64,000 nt of DNA from Lederbergia panacisoli (GTDB taxonomy: Bacteria; Bacillota; Bacilli; Bacillales; Bacillaceae_C): assembly GCF_024626525.1 (NCBI RefSeq), contig NZ_JANJGU010000001.1, forward strand, positions 248,001 to 312,000, written 5' to 3'. The translations under genes were made by a program, and so were the position numbers. Below the pieces are notes generated by a model. The model had not been told where the DNA came from, did not search any database, and saw nothing but the letters and a program-made list of their open reading frames with translations. Shown here piece after piece: positions 39,292 through 47,451 of this stretch. Within the stretch, counting starts at the first letter, position 1; the number at the start of each line of letters is the position of its first letter.

Positions 39292-40473
39292 TTATCCTAA
39301 GTTTTCCAAAAAACTTTCTCCTGCTCCAGACCATTTAATATGAAAGTTATTCGCTATAGTAGCACCCACATCTGCAAATGTTTTCCGTAAAGGAAGTTCC
39401 CTACCGCCATTGAATTGTTTCGAATAAACGATAAGCGGTACAAATTCCCTCGTATGATCGGTTCCGTGATGGATCGGATCATTACCATGATCTGCTGTAA
39501 TGATCAGCATGTCATCATCTCTTAAAGCTTGAAGTATTTCAGGTATCCGCGCGTCAAATTCTTCAAGCGCCTTTCCGTATCCAATTGGGTCCCTCCTATG
39601 TCCATATAAAGCATCAAAATCGACTAGATTAACAAAGCTTAAGCCCGTGAAATCTTGGTCCATCACTTCAACTAGCTTATCTACTCCATCCATATTCGAA
39701 ACCGTTCTAACAGCTTTTGTAATTCCTTCCCCATCATATATATCATTTATTTTTCCTATCGCGATCACATCTAACCCTGAATCTTTTAATTCATTCATAA
39801 CGGTTTTGTCAAATGGCTTCAATGCGTAATCATGACGATTGGCCGTTCGTTTGAAATTTCCCGGTTCACCGATAAATGGTCTTGCGATCACTCGACCAAC
39901 TTTATATTCATCTGCCAATGTGAGTTCGCGGGTCTTTTCACAAATTTTATATAATTCATCAATTGGTACAATTTCTTCATGGGCCGCAATTTGTAAAACT
40001 GAATCCGCCGAAGTATAGACAATAAGTGCACCTGTTTTCATATGCTCCTCGCCAAGCCGATCAATGATTTCAGTCCCACTCGCTGGAATATTTCCTATGA
40101 TACTTCTTCCTGAAGATTGTTCTAGTTGAGTGATCAGCAACTCCGGAAAACCGTTTGGAAATACTTTGAAAGGATGGCTCGTAATGAGACCCATCAGTTC
40201 CCAATGACCTGTCATTGTATCCTTTCCCTGTGAGGCCTCTTGCATTTTAGTGTAATAAGCTTGCGTTGTTCTTGTCTCGTTAATCCCTTTAATTTTCTTT
40301 ATATTCGAAAGTCCGAATTTCTCCAAATTCGGCATGTTCAACCCGTCCATTTTTTCTGCAATATGGCCTAATGTATCCGCACCTTCATCGTTGAAAGCTG
40401 CGGCATCAGGAGCCTCGCCGATTCCGACCGAGTCTAAGACAATAAGATGTACTCTTTTAAAATTATCACCCAT
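39292..40473 (-). CDS. drm: Phosphopentomutase (DeoB/Drm)
   Basis: 393 aa, alkaline-phosphatase superfamily. The metal-binding D and the [10 protein letters not shown] motif are at the N-terminus; TADHGNDP and HTREFVPL supply further ligands. It interconverts ribose-1- and ribose-5-phosphate in nucleoside salvage. In B. subtilis pupG follows; here a terminator follows instead and no pupG is present. GAGGGGG precedes the ATG. Confidence 0.96.
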   Translation of the reverse strand: MGDNFKRVHLIVLDSVGIGEAPDAAAFNDEGADTLGHIAEKMDGLNMPNLEKFGLSNIKKIKGINETRTTQAYYTKMQEASQGKDTMTGHWELMGLITSHPFKVFPNGFPELLITQLEQSSGRSIIGNIPASGTEIIDRLGEEHMKTGALIVYTSADSVLQIAAHEEIVPIDELYKICEKTRELTLADEYKVGRVIARPFIGEPGNFKRTANRHDYALKPFDKTVMNELKDSGLDVIAIGKINDIYDGEGITKAVRTVSNMDGVDKLVEVMDQDFTGLSFVNLVDFDALYGHRRDPIGYGKALEEFDARIPEILQALRDDDMLIITADHGNDPIHHGTDHTREFVPLIVYSKQFNGGRELPLRKTFADVGATIANNFHIKWSGAGESFLENLG

Positions 40474-40536
40474 ATTTGTTGCCCCCTCTAATGTTGATAT
40501 TCGACTATACTTGTATCATACCCTTATAGATACAAT

Positions 40537-40560
40537 AAAAAAACCGCAATTTTGCGGTTG
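40537..40560 (-). terminator. Terminator after xerD
   Basis: AACCGCAA pairs with TTGCGGTT (AA loop) followed by seven T on the minus strand; it lies beyond the repeat that follows xerD. Confidence 0.85.
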
Positions 40561-40574
40561 GTTTTACTTTTCCG

Positions 40575-40731
40575 TGTCCAGCTCCAGCGCCTATCGACTA
40601 GCAAACTTCTTGTCCCCTTCCCTACGATAAGTCAACATCGATTCGTCCTACCGGACTTATCGTGTTTCCTTTATCTCAGTCAGAGGCCCTGAAGTTTGTA
40701 CGTCGATGAGCAAGGCGCTTCCGCTTTTCTT
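40575..40731 (-). repeat. Intergenic modular palindromic repeat, copy 3
   Basis: Termini GTCCAGCTCCAGCGCC and GGCGCTTCCGCTTTTCTT; the GCAAACTTCTTGTCC arm matches copy 2. The variable middle has GATAAGTC/GACTTATC palindromic segments. Its end overlaps the xerD stop codon by two bases. Confidence 0.85.
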
Positions 40732-41623
40732 ATGCACGTGGATGAAACTTTGTATACACGTCTTTTAATCTTGTTTTTGTTACGTGAGTATAAATTTGGG
40801 TTGTTGAAATATCGGCATGTCCAAGCATTTCTTGTACCGCTCTCAAGTCTGCCCCATTTTCAAGTAGATGGGTTGCAAATGAATGCCTTAGGGTATGGGG
40901 AGTGAGTTCTTTTTCAATTTTCGCTTCAGAGGCAAGCTTTTTAATAATCTTCCAAAATCCCTGTCTCGTTAGCCGATTTCCATGATGATTAAGGAACAAA
41001 GCCTCAGTTCGATTTTTAGGGTTTTTCAGTTTTGAACGTGACTCAAATATATATTGTTCGATAATTTCTTGTGCTATTTTTCCAATTGGAATAATTCTTT
41101 CCTTATTCCCTTTCCCTATACAACGTACAAACCCCATTGTCAGATGTACATTTTCCATATCAAGATTAATAAGTTCACTAACACGAATTCCTGTAGCGTA
41201 TAATAGCTCAATCATCGCCTTGTCTCTTAAACCAAAAGGCGAGGATGAATCAGGTGTTTCTAATAATGATTCAACTTCCCTAAAACTTAAGACCTTCGGC
41301 AATGTTCTTTCCATCTGCGGAGTTTCAATGTGAACAGAAGGGTCTTGTTCTACAGCCTTTTCCCTTAGTAAAAATTGATGGAATGCTCTTATGGAAGCAA
41401 TATGCCTAGCAAGTGTCTTAGCTGATTTCCCTTCACCCTTTAAAAATGACAAAAACTGAACGATATGGATTCGTGATACATCGTTCAGTGATTTCAATTG
41501 TTCAACTTGTTGTACATATTTTAGATAGCGTTTTAGATCACGTTCATACGAAATAATCGTGTTTTCTGCCAATCCTTTTTCTACAATCATAAAATGAATA
41601 AAATCCTGTAGCCGATCTTGCAT
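40730..41623 (-). CDS. xerD: Site-specific tyrosine recombinase XerD
   Basis: 297 aa. N-terminal SAM-like core-binding domain (about 1-90), catalytic domain with the first Arg in [35 protein letters not shown] carrying the tyrosine. With XerC it resolves chromosome dimers at dif. The ATG at 41623 has GGAGAG 8 nt upstream; an ATG two codons earlier is too close. The TAA stop runs straight into a copy of the intergenic repeat. Confidence 0.96.
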   Translation of the reverse strand: MQDRLQDFIHFMIVEKGLAENTIISYERDLKRYLKYVQQVEQLKSLNDVSRIHIVQFLSFLKGEGKSAKTLARHIASIRAFHQFLLREKAVEQDPSVHIETPQMERTLPKVLSFREVESLLETPDSSSPFGLRDKAMIELLYATGIRVSELINLDMENVHLTMGFVRCIGKGNKERIIPIGKIAQEIIEQYIFESRSKLKNPKNRTEALFLNHHGNRLTRQGFWKIIKKLASEAKIEKELTPHTLRHSFATHLLENGADLRAVQEMLGHADISTTQIYTHVTKTRLKDVYTKFHPRA

Positions 41624-41628
41624 TGTCA

Positions 41629-41856
41629 TTACTCTCCATTCTGATAAAAAAGCAGAAGGCGTGAAAACCAGCCATGATCCTCATCTCCAAACGGCTGAAA
41701 AGCCTTTACCGCTGTTCCTTCCGGCTCATCGTAACGCCGATAATTTTCATATTCTTGATTTATCCACATAATACCATAATAAAAGAGGATCGTGCACCCA
41801 GCAAATAATAAAAACAATCTTAAGGTTCCGATGAAGACTTTGAGCATATTTTTCAT
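41629..41856 (-). CDS. yqzK: YqzK-like small membrane protein (DUF4227)
   Basis: 75 aa with one N-terminal membrane helix (about 8-30) and a polar outer tail ([18 protein letters not shown]). It sits between fur and xerD as YqzK does in B. subtilis; function unknown. AAGGAA precedes the ATG and the stop overlaps the xerD leader. Confidence 0.85.
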   Translation of the reverse strand: MKNMLKVFIGTLRLFLLFAGCTILFYYGIMWINQEYENYRRYDEPEGTAVKAFQPFGDEDHGWFSRLLLFYQNGE

Positions 41857-41884
41857 AAAACCATTCCTTTGCTGACATACTTTT

Positions 41885-42092
41885 GTCTAGCTACAGCGCC
41901 TATCGACTAGCAAACTTCTTGTCCTCTTCCCTACGATAAGGAAGCCAGACTCGTTCCTCGTCGTGTTTCCTTTATCTCAGTCAGAGGCCAAATAAGGAAC
42001 GTCGACTAAAACCGCCACGTCCTGTGGCGACGTCGACGGACCCACATCCTGTGGGCCTGTACGTCGATGAACAAGGCGCCTGCGCTTTTCTT
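41885..42092 (-). repeat. Intergenic modular palindromic repeat, copy 4 (long subtype)
   Basis: Termini GTCTAGCTACAGCGCC and GGCGCCTGCGCTTTTC. Besides the shared arms it has two extra small hairpins, GCCAC/GTGGC and CCCAC/GTGGG, each around TCCT, as in copy 6. It fills most of the gap between yqzK and the fur terminator. Confidence 0.85.
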
Positions 42093-42140
42093 TTTTAAAA
42101 GCATATGCCCAGCTTGTCTTTATTTATTCATGGATTCGAA

Positions 42141-42181
42141 AAAAAAGTAAAAGCCTCTTCCCTAGGAACGGGAAAAGGCTT
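42141..42181 (-). terminator. Terminator of fur
   Basis: AGCCTTTTCCC pairs with GGGAAGAGGCT (one G-U), followed by a T-rich tail on the minus strand. Confidence 0.85.
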
Positions 42182-42183
42182 CG

Positions 42184-42663
42184 TTATTTTTCTTCTTTAT
42201 TTTTACTTTCATTTTCTTCGTCAGTCTTTTTATGGCAACGCCAGCATATCCCATGGAAGGTGAGCCTGTGATCCTTTATTTTAAAATTCCATTCACGCTC
42301 TACAATTTTCTCCACATCACCTAAAAGGTCATCTTGTATTTCATCAACTGCTCCACATTCAATGCAAACTAAGTGATGATGAAAATGTGCTGCCCCTTCT
42401 TTTCGCAGGTCATAGCGGGAAACACCGTCGCCAAAATTGATTTTATCCACTACTTTTAATTCTGTTAAAAGTTCCAATGTTCGATAAACAGTAGCAAGCC
42501 CAATTTCTGGCGCTTTCTCTTTAACTAGCAGGTAAACATCTTCTGCACTTAAATGATCTTCTTCATGTTCAAGCAACACCCGAACCGTGGCTTCACGCTG
42601 GGGAGTAAGCTTATAGCTTGCAGAATGTAGCTGTTTCTTTATGCGATCAATACGACTTTCCAT
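42184..42663 (-). CDS. fur: Ferric uptake regulator Fur
   Basis: 159 aa. Winged-helix N-terminus (about 1-85), regulatory metal site HFHHHLVC, structural zinc cysteines CxEC (near 100) and CWRC (near 140). Represses iron uptake genes when iron is plentiful. The position next to yqzK-xerD, as in B. subtilis, supports Fur rather than PerR or Zur. GGGAGG precedes the ATG. Confidence 0.92.
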   Translation of the reverse strand: MESRIDRIKKQLHSASYKLTPQREATVRVLLEHEEDHLSAEDVYLLVKEKAPEIGLATVYRTLELLTELKVVDKINFGDGVSRYDLRKEGAAHFHHHLVCIECGAVDEIQDDLLGDVEKIVEREWNFKIKDHRLTFHGICWRCHKKTDEENESKNKEEK

Positions 42664-42769
42664 ACTATGTATCCTCCCTCGCCACTATCCACTTTATTAT
42701 AGCAGAAGGGAAGTCATAATCAAACTAAAATGACTATAAATAACGAAGCAACTTAAAGTTTAATAAATA

Positions 42770-43417
42770 TTAATTTGTTATGGAAACGATGATTGACTTC
42801 ATCAACATCGGTGAAACATATGCCTCTAAGCCTGCAGCTATTGTAATGATGGCAATTGCACCAATATAGGATAAAAAGTACCTTGAAAAGACAGGCAAGA
42901 GATGAAAAGGAAGGGATTGTCTAATAAAAATTTTCTTTATTAATTTCGTTGAAAGTGCAATTGAACAAACAGAAATAAAGATAAAAATAGGGATGATTAA
43001 TAAATTTTGCGGGAGCAGGGAAACAAATGCCAGCAATAAGCCGTTCCAACCCATTTGATTCACAAGAAACCCGACAGAAAATCCTACAACAATCCCTTTT
43101 ATAAATAATAAAATAAAAATTAGCGGAAAACCAATGATAGAAATTCCTAAAATCCATATGAGACCGGCAAATTTCACATTATGCCAGAAGCTTAATTTTA
43201 ATAGCTCTTCCGGAGGAACCATCTTCCCCTCTCCTACTTGTCCAAAAAACTGGTTTAAATAATAAAAGAGATCTTCTTTTTGGTGAGGAGATAAACTATT
43301 GACAAAAATGGAACCAAATATGACTCCCATTAAAAATAGGACCATGATGAAAGTGTAGATGGAAGAATGTTCTTGAAAATGACGACTGATAATATTAGTA
43401 GAAAGTCTATTGCGCAT
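42770..43417 (-). CDS. spoIIM: Stage II sporulation protein M
   Basis: 215 aa with about five membrane helices and a cytosolic N-terminus. SpoIIM, SpoIID and SpoIIP form the complex that thins septal peptidoglycan for engulfment. It lies between fur and the EndoQ-like gene as in B. subtilis. Confidence 0.94.
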   Translation of the reverse strand: MRNRLSTNIISRHFQEHSSIYTFIMVLFLMGVIFGSIFVNSLSPHQKEDLFYYLNQFFGQVGEGKMVPPEELLKLSFWHNVKFAGLIWILGISIIGFPLIFILLFIKGIVVGFSVGFLVNQMGWNGLLLAFVSLLPQNLLIIPIFIFISVCSIALSTKLIKKIFIRQSLPFHLLPVFSRYFLSYIGAIAIITIAAGLEAYVSPMLMKSIIVSITN

Positions 43418-43497
43418 ATTTTGCTCCTCCTGTCCCGCGATTGGTACATTATATGATGGACGAGCAGGTAGTATGTCTACATCTACATTACAAAAAA

Positions 43498-44664
43498 CTA
43501 ATCATTTTTTTGAATCCTTCCATATTTACCGCCCCCGCCTGCAGCAACTTGCAATTTCCCCATTCGGGCTTGAACGATCATGTCAGCAAGCTCTTTCTTC
43601 ACAACACTTTTAAGCTCTGATTCTTTAACACGGTGTAAAATATTCATCTCAGTCCCAAAATGATTCAATAGGTTATCCATAGCTTTTGGTCCAAGACCGG
43701 GAATAAATTCTAAAGGCACTTGATGAATATATGGCGGCCTTTTCGGTTTATATTCCGCATTCGCCAATTGAGTGAGCCGTTCAAATACTCCCATTGTAAA
43801 TTTTGTCGAGCCACAATTTGGACAAACTGCCCCTTGCTTTTGTGTAAAACAATTTGCACAAGTCGTTCGGTAATATTTTCCCAATAAAGGATTTAAGCCA
43901 TAATTTGCTTTAATTGTGTTTCCGTCAATATTTTTAAAAGATTGTTCAAGTGCCTTAAATGTAGGTTCTTTCAGTTCAAGCATTTGATATTCCCTCGCTA
44001 TTTTTGCTAGGGAGTGGGCATCGGAATTTGTCAAAAAGCAGTAGTTGTGTAATTCAGAAAGCTGATCGGCCATGTTCGTATCAGAACTTAGACCTAATTC
44101 TATAGCATCAATAAAGTCTGGATTTAAAACTTCCGTTAATGATTTTTCGACACCTTTCCCATATAGACTTTTAAAAGGAGTAAATACATGGGCAGGTATA
44201 AATAACCCGTTAAGAGATTTGACTTTTTCTTGTACTACTCTTGCTTCTTCATAAATTCTTTGCGTGCTTAACTGAATATTTGTCACTCTTTCAGAGAGCC
44301 AATTTGAAAATTCCTTAAGCGCTTGCATAGTTGGAAAGTATGCGAGAACATGAATTGGACCTTTACAATAACGATCATTAATTTCTATTTCAGATCCTGG
44401 AATAAGAACTACACCATTTTCATATTCGAAGCCCCCATCTTCAAGTTCAATGAGTTTCCCCGCTTCTAATAAATTTTCGATTTCAAGAATGACTTCTGGT
44501 GAATGGCAATCAATCACACCAACGATGTCTAAACCTTTTGGATATTTCGCGGCCTTCAATATATTAGATAGAGTAAGATTTTTACTTGCTGTTATTTTTA
44601 CAGGTTTACCTGTTAAAGTCCTTCCAATATGAATATGCAAGTCTGAAAAAAATTCATTCATCAT
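43498..44664 (-). CDS. yqxK: Endonuclease Q-like PHP-family nuclease (YqxK)
   Basis: 388 aa. PHP domain (DLHIHIG at 8-14, further His/Asp/Glu in IDCHSP, GSEIEIND, NSDAHS), a zinc ribbon (CANC...CPNC near 260-285) and a C-terminal helix-hairpin-helix (EFIPGLGPKAMDNLL). This is the EndoQ architecture; EndoQ cuts 5' of deaminated bases in DNA. Start overlaps the nudF stop by ATGA. B. subtilis YqxK is the syntenic homologue. Activity here is inferred from family. Confidence 0.87.
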   Translation of the reverse strand: MMNEFFSDLHIHIGRTLTGKPVKITASKNLTLSNILKAAKYPKGLDIVGVIDCHSPEVILEIENLLEAGKLIELEDGGFEYENGVVLIPGSEIEINDRYCKGPIHVLAYFPTMQALKEFSNWLSERVTNIQLSTQRIYEEARVVQEKVKSLNGLFIPAHVFTPFKSLYGKGVEKSLTEVLNPDFIDAIELGLSSDTNMADQLSELHNYCFLTNSDAHSLAKIAREYQMLELKEPTFKALEQSFKNIDGNTIKANYGLNPLLGKYYRTTCANCFTQKQGAVCPNCGSTKFTMGVFERLTQLANAEYKPKRPPYIHQVPLEFIPGLGPKAMDNLLNHFGTEMNILHRVKESELKSVVKKELADMIVQARMGKLQVAAGGGGKYGRIQKND

Positions 44665-45209
44665 GTCATCGCCATTCTAAGTTGTAAATAAAGGACCGCG
44701 TATGCTGTTTTCGCATCATAAATTTTCTTTTCACCGACGAATTGAATCGCCTCATCTAGCGTAATTTCATAAAGCTCTACGAACTCATCTTCATCGCCAA
44801 TTTTTGGATTATCTATTTTTTTTAATTCAGTTGCAATATAAAGATGAATTAACTCATCTGCGAATCCTGGAGAAGTGTAGAATGATGTTAAATGCTCCAT
44901 CTTCCCAGCTGCATAGCCCGTTTCTTCTTCAAGCTCACGCTCAGCTGTCACTAGAGGCTCTTCCCCATATTCAAGCTTCCCTGCAGGTATTTCAAGTAAT
45001 GATCGTTCCAATGGTTTTCGATACTGCTCGACCATAATAATTTTATTTTCATCATTTAAGGCAATTATTGCTACTGCTCCCGGATGCTTCACGATTTCCC
45101 GTTTTGCCATTTTTCCATCAGGAAGCTCTACGTCATCTACTTGTAGACGAATAATTTTTCCATTAAATATTTCATTGCTATGTATCGTTTTTTCTTCAAA
45201 TTTTTTCAT
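44661..45209 (-). CDS. nudF: ADP-ribose pyrophosphatase NudF
   Basis: 182 aa Nudix hydrolase. The Nudix box runs from GKLEYGEEPL to RELEEETGY near residues 76-98. It splits ADP-ribose to AMP and ribose-5-phosphate. The ATG at 45209 has AAGGAG upstream; the frame could be extended 19 codons but without support. It is divergent from yqkF and overlaps yqxK by 4 nt. Confidence 0.93.
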   Translation of the reverse strand: MKKFEEKTIHSNEIFNGKIIRLQVDDVELPDGKMAKREIVKHPGAVAIIALNDENKIIMVEQYRKPLERSLLEIPAGKLEYGEEPLVTAERELEEETGYAAGKMEHLTSFYTSPGFADELIHLYIATELKKIDNPKIGDEDEFVELYEITLDEAIQFVGEKKIYDAKTAYAVLYLQLRMAMT

Positions 45210-45329
45210 GATTTGTCGCTCCTTCTCTTTCACTTTTCCAATCATAACATAAAGCAACCAGAACATTAATTTTGTTATACTGGGCGACTTTCCAGTAAAA
45301 TGGAGAAAAGAATGGAAGGTGATTAGGAT

Positions 45330-46256
45330 ATGGAAAAAAGACAGCTAGGAAATTCTGATTTACGAGTTTCCAAAATTGGACTGGGCTGTATGTCAATTGG
45401 AACTGAATTAAATACAGCACAAAAAATAATTGAAACGGCATTAGATGCGGGAATTAATTATTTTGATACGGCCGACTTATATGATCGAGGAATGAATGAG
45501 GAAATTGTAGGAAAGACACTATCTAGTAAGAGAGAAGATATAATCATCGCTACAAAGGTTGGAAACCGTTGGAATGAACAGAAGGATGGTTGGAGTTGGG
45601 ATCCTTCAAAGGCGTATATAAAAGAAGCAGTGAAAGATAGCCTTCGCAGACTAAAAACGGAATATATTGATTTATATCAGCTGCATGGCGGGACAATAGA
45701 CGACCCTATCGATGAAACAATTGAGGCATTTGAGGAATTAAAGGAAGAAGGATTCATCCGTTATTACGGCATTTCTTCTATTCGACCTAATGTCATCCGC
45801 AAATATGTTAAAGATTCATCGATTATAAGTAATATGATGCAATATAGTTTACTGGACAGGCGTCCAGAAGAAGTCATGCCACTCTTAGAAGAAAATAATA
45901 TAAGTGTCCTGACAAGGGGCTCAGTTGCAAGAGGTATTTTAAGTGATAAAATACTTGAAGCGATTGATGCAGATGACTTTAAAATTAAAGCATATCTTAA
46001 TTATTCTCCAGAAGAAATTAAGGAATTAATAGGAAGTATAAAAGCGAAACTTTTACCTCAATCGCGTTCTCTAAATGAGGTTGCCCTTCAATTTAACTTA
46101 GCTCATAAATCCGTTGCCTCGGTTGTTACGGGGGTCAGTACAGTTGAACAATTGCTTGATAATGTAAGGGCAGTTAATTCATCGCCTCTTTCTAAAGAAG
46201 AAATCGTATATTTAGAAATGATAGCAAAAAAGAGCAATTATACAGAACATATATAA
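45330..46256 (+). CDS. yqkF: Aldo/keto reductase YqkF
   Basis: 308 aa TIM-barrel AKR. LGLGCMSIG-like N-terminus (residues 16-24), catalytic Asp/Tyr in YFDTADLYDRG, Lys in IIATKVG, His in YQLHGG. NADPH-dependent reduction of an unknown carbonyl substrate. B. subtilis yqkF lies next to nudF in the same divergent arrangement. About 350 bases follow before sinI, holding its promoter and riboswitch leader. Confidence 0.9.
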   Translation: MEKRQLGNSDLRVSKIGLGCMSIGTELNTAQKIIETALDAGINYFDTADLYDRGMNEEIVGKTLSSKREDIIIATKVGNRWNEQKDGWSWDPSKAYIKEAVKDSLRRLKTEYIDLYQLHGGTIDDPIDETIEAFEELKEEGFIRYYGISSIRPNVIRKYVKDSSIISNMMQYSLLDRRPEEVMPLLEENNISVLTRGSVARGILSDKILEAIDADDFKIKAYLNYSPEEIKELIGSIKAKLLPQSRSLNEVALQFNLAHKSVASVVTGVSTVEQLLDNVRAVNSSPLSKEEIVYLEMIAKKSNYTEHI

Positions 46257-46336
46257 TTTTTAAAATTTTCGTTCACCATTTTCCTACTGATTTCAACAAT
46301 TTTATTTACTATTCTTGGTTGATGCAAATGATGTTA

Positions 46337-46343
46337 GTTCTCT
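46337..46343 (+). promoter_or_regulatory. Possible SinR box upstream of sinI
   Basis: GTTCTCT equals the SinR operator consensus GTTCTYT, about 270 nt before sinI. A single 7-mer can occur by chance, so this is weak support for autoregulation. Confidence 0.3.
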
Positions 46344-46421
46344 TTTCCAACTAGTTTTTTATTCTACGACAAAAAACTACTCCTAAATGACTAATTTTTA
46401 AAGTGTCTGTATTGTTTCGAC

Positions 46422-46465
46422 TTCGACATTTTTTTTGCGACTGTGACTTTAGTAACGTCTATAAT
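46422..46465 (+). promoter_or_regulatory. sinI promoter with Spo0A box
   Basis: TTCGACA (46422-46428) is an exact 0A box in reverse; TTGCGA (46435-46440) and TATAAT (46460-46465) form -35/-10 elements with a long 19-nt spacer, typical of activator-dependent promoters. A second near match, CTACGACAAA, is at 46364-46373. Spo0A activation of sinI is known in B. subtilis. Confidence 0.6.
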
Positions 46466-46491
46466 GATTCTTAAATACAAGTGAAATAATA

Positions 46492-46590
46492 ATAGATAAA
46501 GGCAAGTCTGATCGAAAGACAGATACGCAAAGCCACAGGCCTAAGGTTTCTTTCATCCACTATGGCAGCTGGGCTACCTAAATACTCTAT
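46492..46590 (+). ncRNA. Class I cyclic-di-GMP riboswitch (GEMM-I) in the sinI leader
   Basis: Visible in order: P1 5' side (ATAGATAAAGG); GGCAA; P2 (TCTG-A-TC with GA-CAGA) capped by GAAA; the invariant joining ACGCAAAGCC; P3 with the 11-nt tetraloop receptor halves CCTAAG and TATGG; then GGCAGCTGGGCTACC. All match GEMM-I, including a GAAA loop and its receptor. It lies between the sinI promoter and its Shine-Dalgarno. A G precedes the CAA, which points to c-di-GMP rather than cGAMP, though that is an inference. Confidence 0.88.
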
Positions 46591-46603
46591 GTATTTTAGG
46601 AGG
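46577..46603 (+). promoter_or_regulatory. Alternative hairpin covering the sinI Shine-Dalgarno
   Basis: CCTAAATAC (46577-46585) can pair with GTATTTTAGG (46591-46600, one bulged T), burying the first half of AGGAGG at 46598-46603. The same strand is needed for aptamer P1, so the two folds exclude each other. This is a candidate translational expression platform. Confidence 0.6.
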
Positions 46604-46608
46604 TCACT

Positions 46609-46746
46609 ATGCGGAAAACAGTTATGGTAAAATCGGAGCAACTCGATGAGGAATGGGTGGAGTTAATATTAGCTGCACTAAATGCTGGAATTAGTCCAGA
46701 AAACATTAAAGAGTTTTTTAACATTCATAAGGGAAATAAGCATTAG
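46609..46746 (+). CDS. sinI: SinI, antagonist of SinR
   Basis: 45 aa, too short for routine ORF thresholds. AGGAGG lies 5 nt before the ATG. The core EEWVELILAALNAGISPENI (residues 14-33) matches the SinR-binding helix pair of SinI and resembles the SinR C-terminus (REAMTSGVSKEEFREFL). SinI forms a heterodimer with SinR and lifts its repression of matrix operons. Compared with the roughly 57-aa B. subtilis protein it lacks the C-terminal tail. Its leader carries the c-di-GMP-I riboswitch candidate. Confidence 0.93.
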   Translation: MRKTVMVKSEQLDEEWVELILAALNAGISPENIKEFFNIHKGNKH

Positions 46747-46814
46747 TTATATAACACATCTTCGGAACTATTTTTTAATAAGGCAAAAAAAATTCATTCA
46801 AGATTGTTCTAAAT

Positions 46815-46844
46815 ATGAAACAAACCTTCGTTATATGGTATAAT
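46815..46844 (+). promoter_or_regulatory. sinR promoter (extended -10)
   Basis: TGGTATAAT gives an extended -10 (TATAAT at 46839-46844), with ATGAAA at 46815-46820 as a weak -35 (18-nt spacer). It lies between sinI and sinR, so SinR can be made independently of SinI. Confidence 0.65.
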
Positions 46845-46870
46845 CTGCTGTAAGGAAGGTGAAGATTTAC

Positions 46871-47194
46871 ATGATTGGCGAACGTTTGCGTGATTATCGA
46901 AAACAAAAAAAAATGTCATTATCGGAATTGGCGGAAAAAGCTGGAGTTGCAAAATCTTATTTAAGTTCAATTGAGCGAAATATCCAATCGAACCCTTCAA
47001 TCCATTTTTTAGAAAAAGTATCAGAAGTATTAGGAATTTCAGTTAATGCACTGCTTCATGATGAACAAGATGAAACCCTCGGTTTAGATTCGGATTGGGA
47101 GGATCTTGTCAGGGAAGCTATGACCTCAGGAGTATCTAAAGAAGAATTTCGTGAATTTCTAGAATTCAATAAATGGAAAATGGGAAATAAATAA
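46871..47194 (+). CDS. sinR: SinR, biofilm master repressor
   Basis: 107 aa. N-terminal helix-turn-helix (MIGERLRDYRKQKKMSLSEL, then AEKAGVAKSYLSSIERN) nearly identical in pattern to B. subtilis SinR; C-terminal oligomerisation helices (about 75-104, DWEDLVREAMTSGVSKEEF) related to SinI. It represses exopolysaccharide and matrix operons and thereby favours motility. The ATG at 46871 has AAGGTG 9 nt upstream. It lies 124 nt after sinI with its own promoter and ends at a strong terminator. SlrR-like residues are not seen. Confidence 0.95.
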   Translation: MIGERLRDYRKQKKMSLSELAEKAGVAKSYLSSIERNIQSNPSIHFLEKVSEVLGISVNALLHDEQDETLGLDSDWEDLVREAMTSGVSKEEFREFLEFNKWKMGNK

Positions 47195-47218
47195 ACTAAC
47201 TTGAACGAACGAGAGAAT

Positions 47219-47255
47219 AATGGCTTGATTTTATGGGAGAAATCAAGCCATTTAT
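47219..47255 (+). terminator. Terminator of sinR
   Basis: A 13-bp perfect stem (AATGGCTTGATTT and complement) followed by TATTATTT. Confidence 0.85.
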
Positions 47256-47353
47256 TATTTAAGGCTATTTCTTAAAGTTGCTGTTTTTATAAAAGCCCAA
47301 GAGCCTGCTTTTACGCCTAGTAAGGAAGTTTAGCGTTTCTTATAAAGCTAGTA

Positions 47354-47446
47354 GCTCTTTTCCCATTTTAATATCAGTTCCAAGGATAAATTCTTTTTCT
47401 TGTTATTTAGATTTACATTAATAGCAACAATGTTTGGGAAAAGAGC
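47354..47446. repeat. 12-bp inverted repeat pair in the sinR-scoB gap
   Basis: GCTCTTTTCCCA (47354-47365) recurs inverted as TGGGAAAAGAGC (47435-47446), 69 nt apart. It ends just after the scoB stop on the other strand. No ORF lies inside; role unknown. Confidence 0.5.
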
Positions 47447-47451
47447 CTTAT

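Noticed and set aside
46871-47194. SinR-like gene as SlrR or a phage repressor
   Set aside because: Both the helix-turn-helix and C-terminal helices fit SinR, and sinI is next to it.
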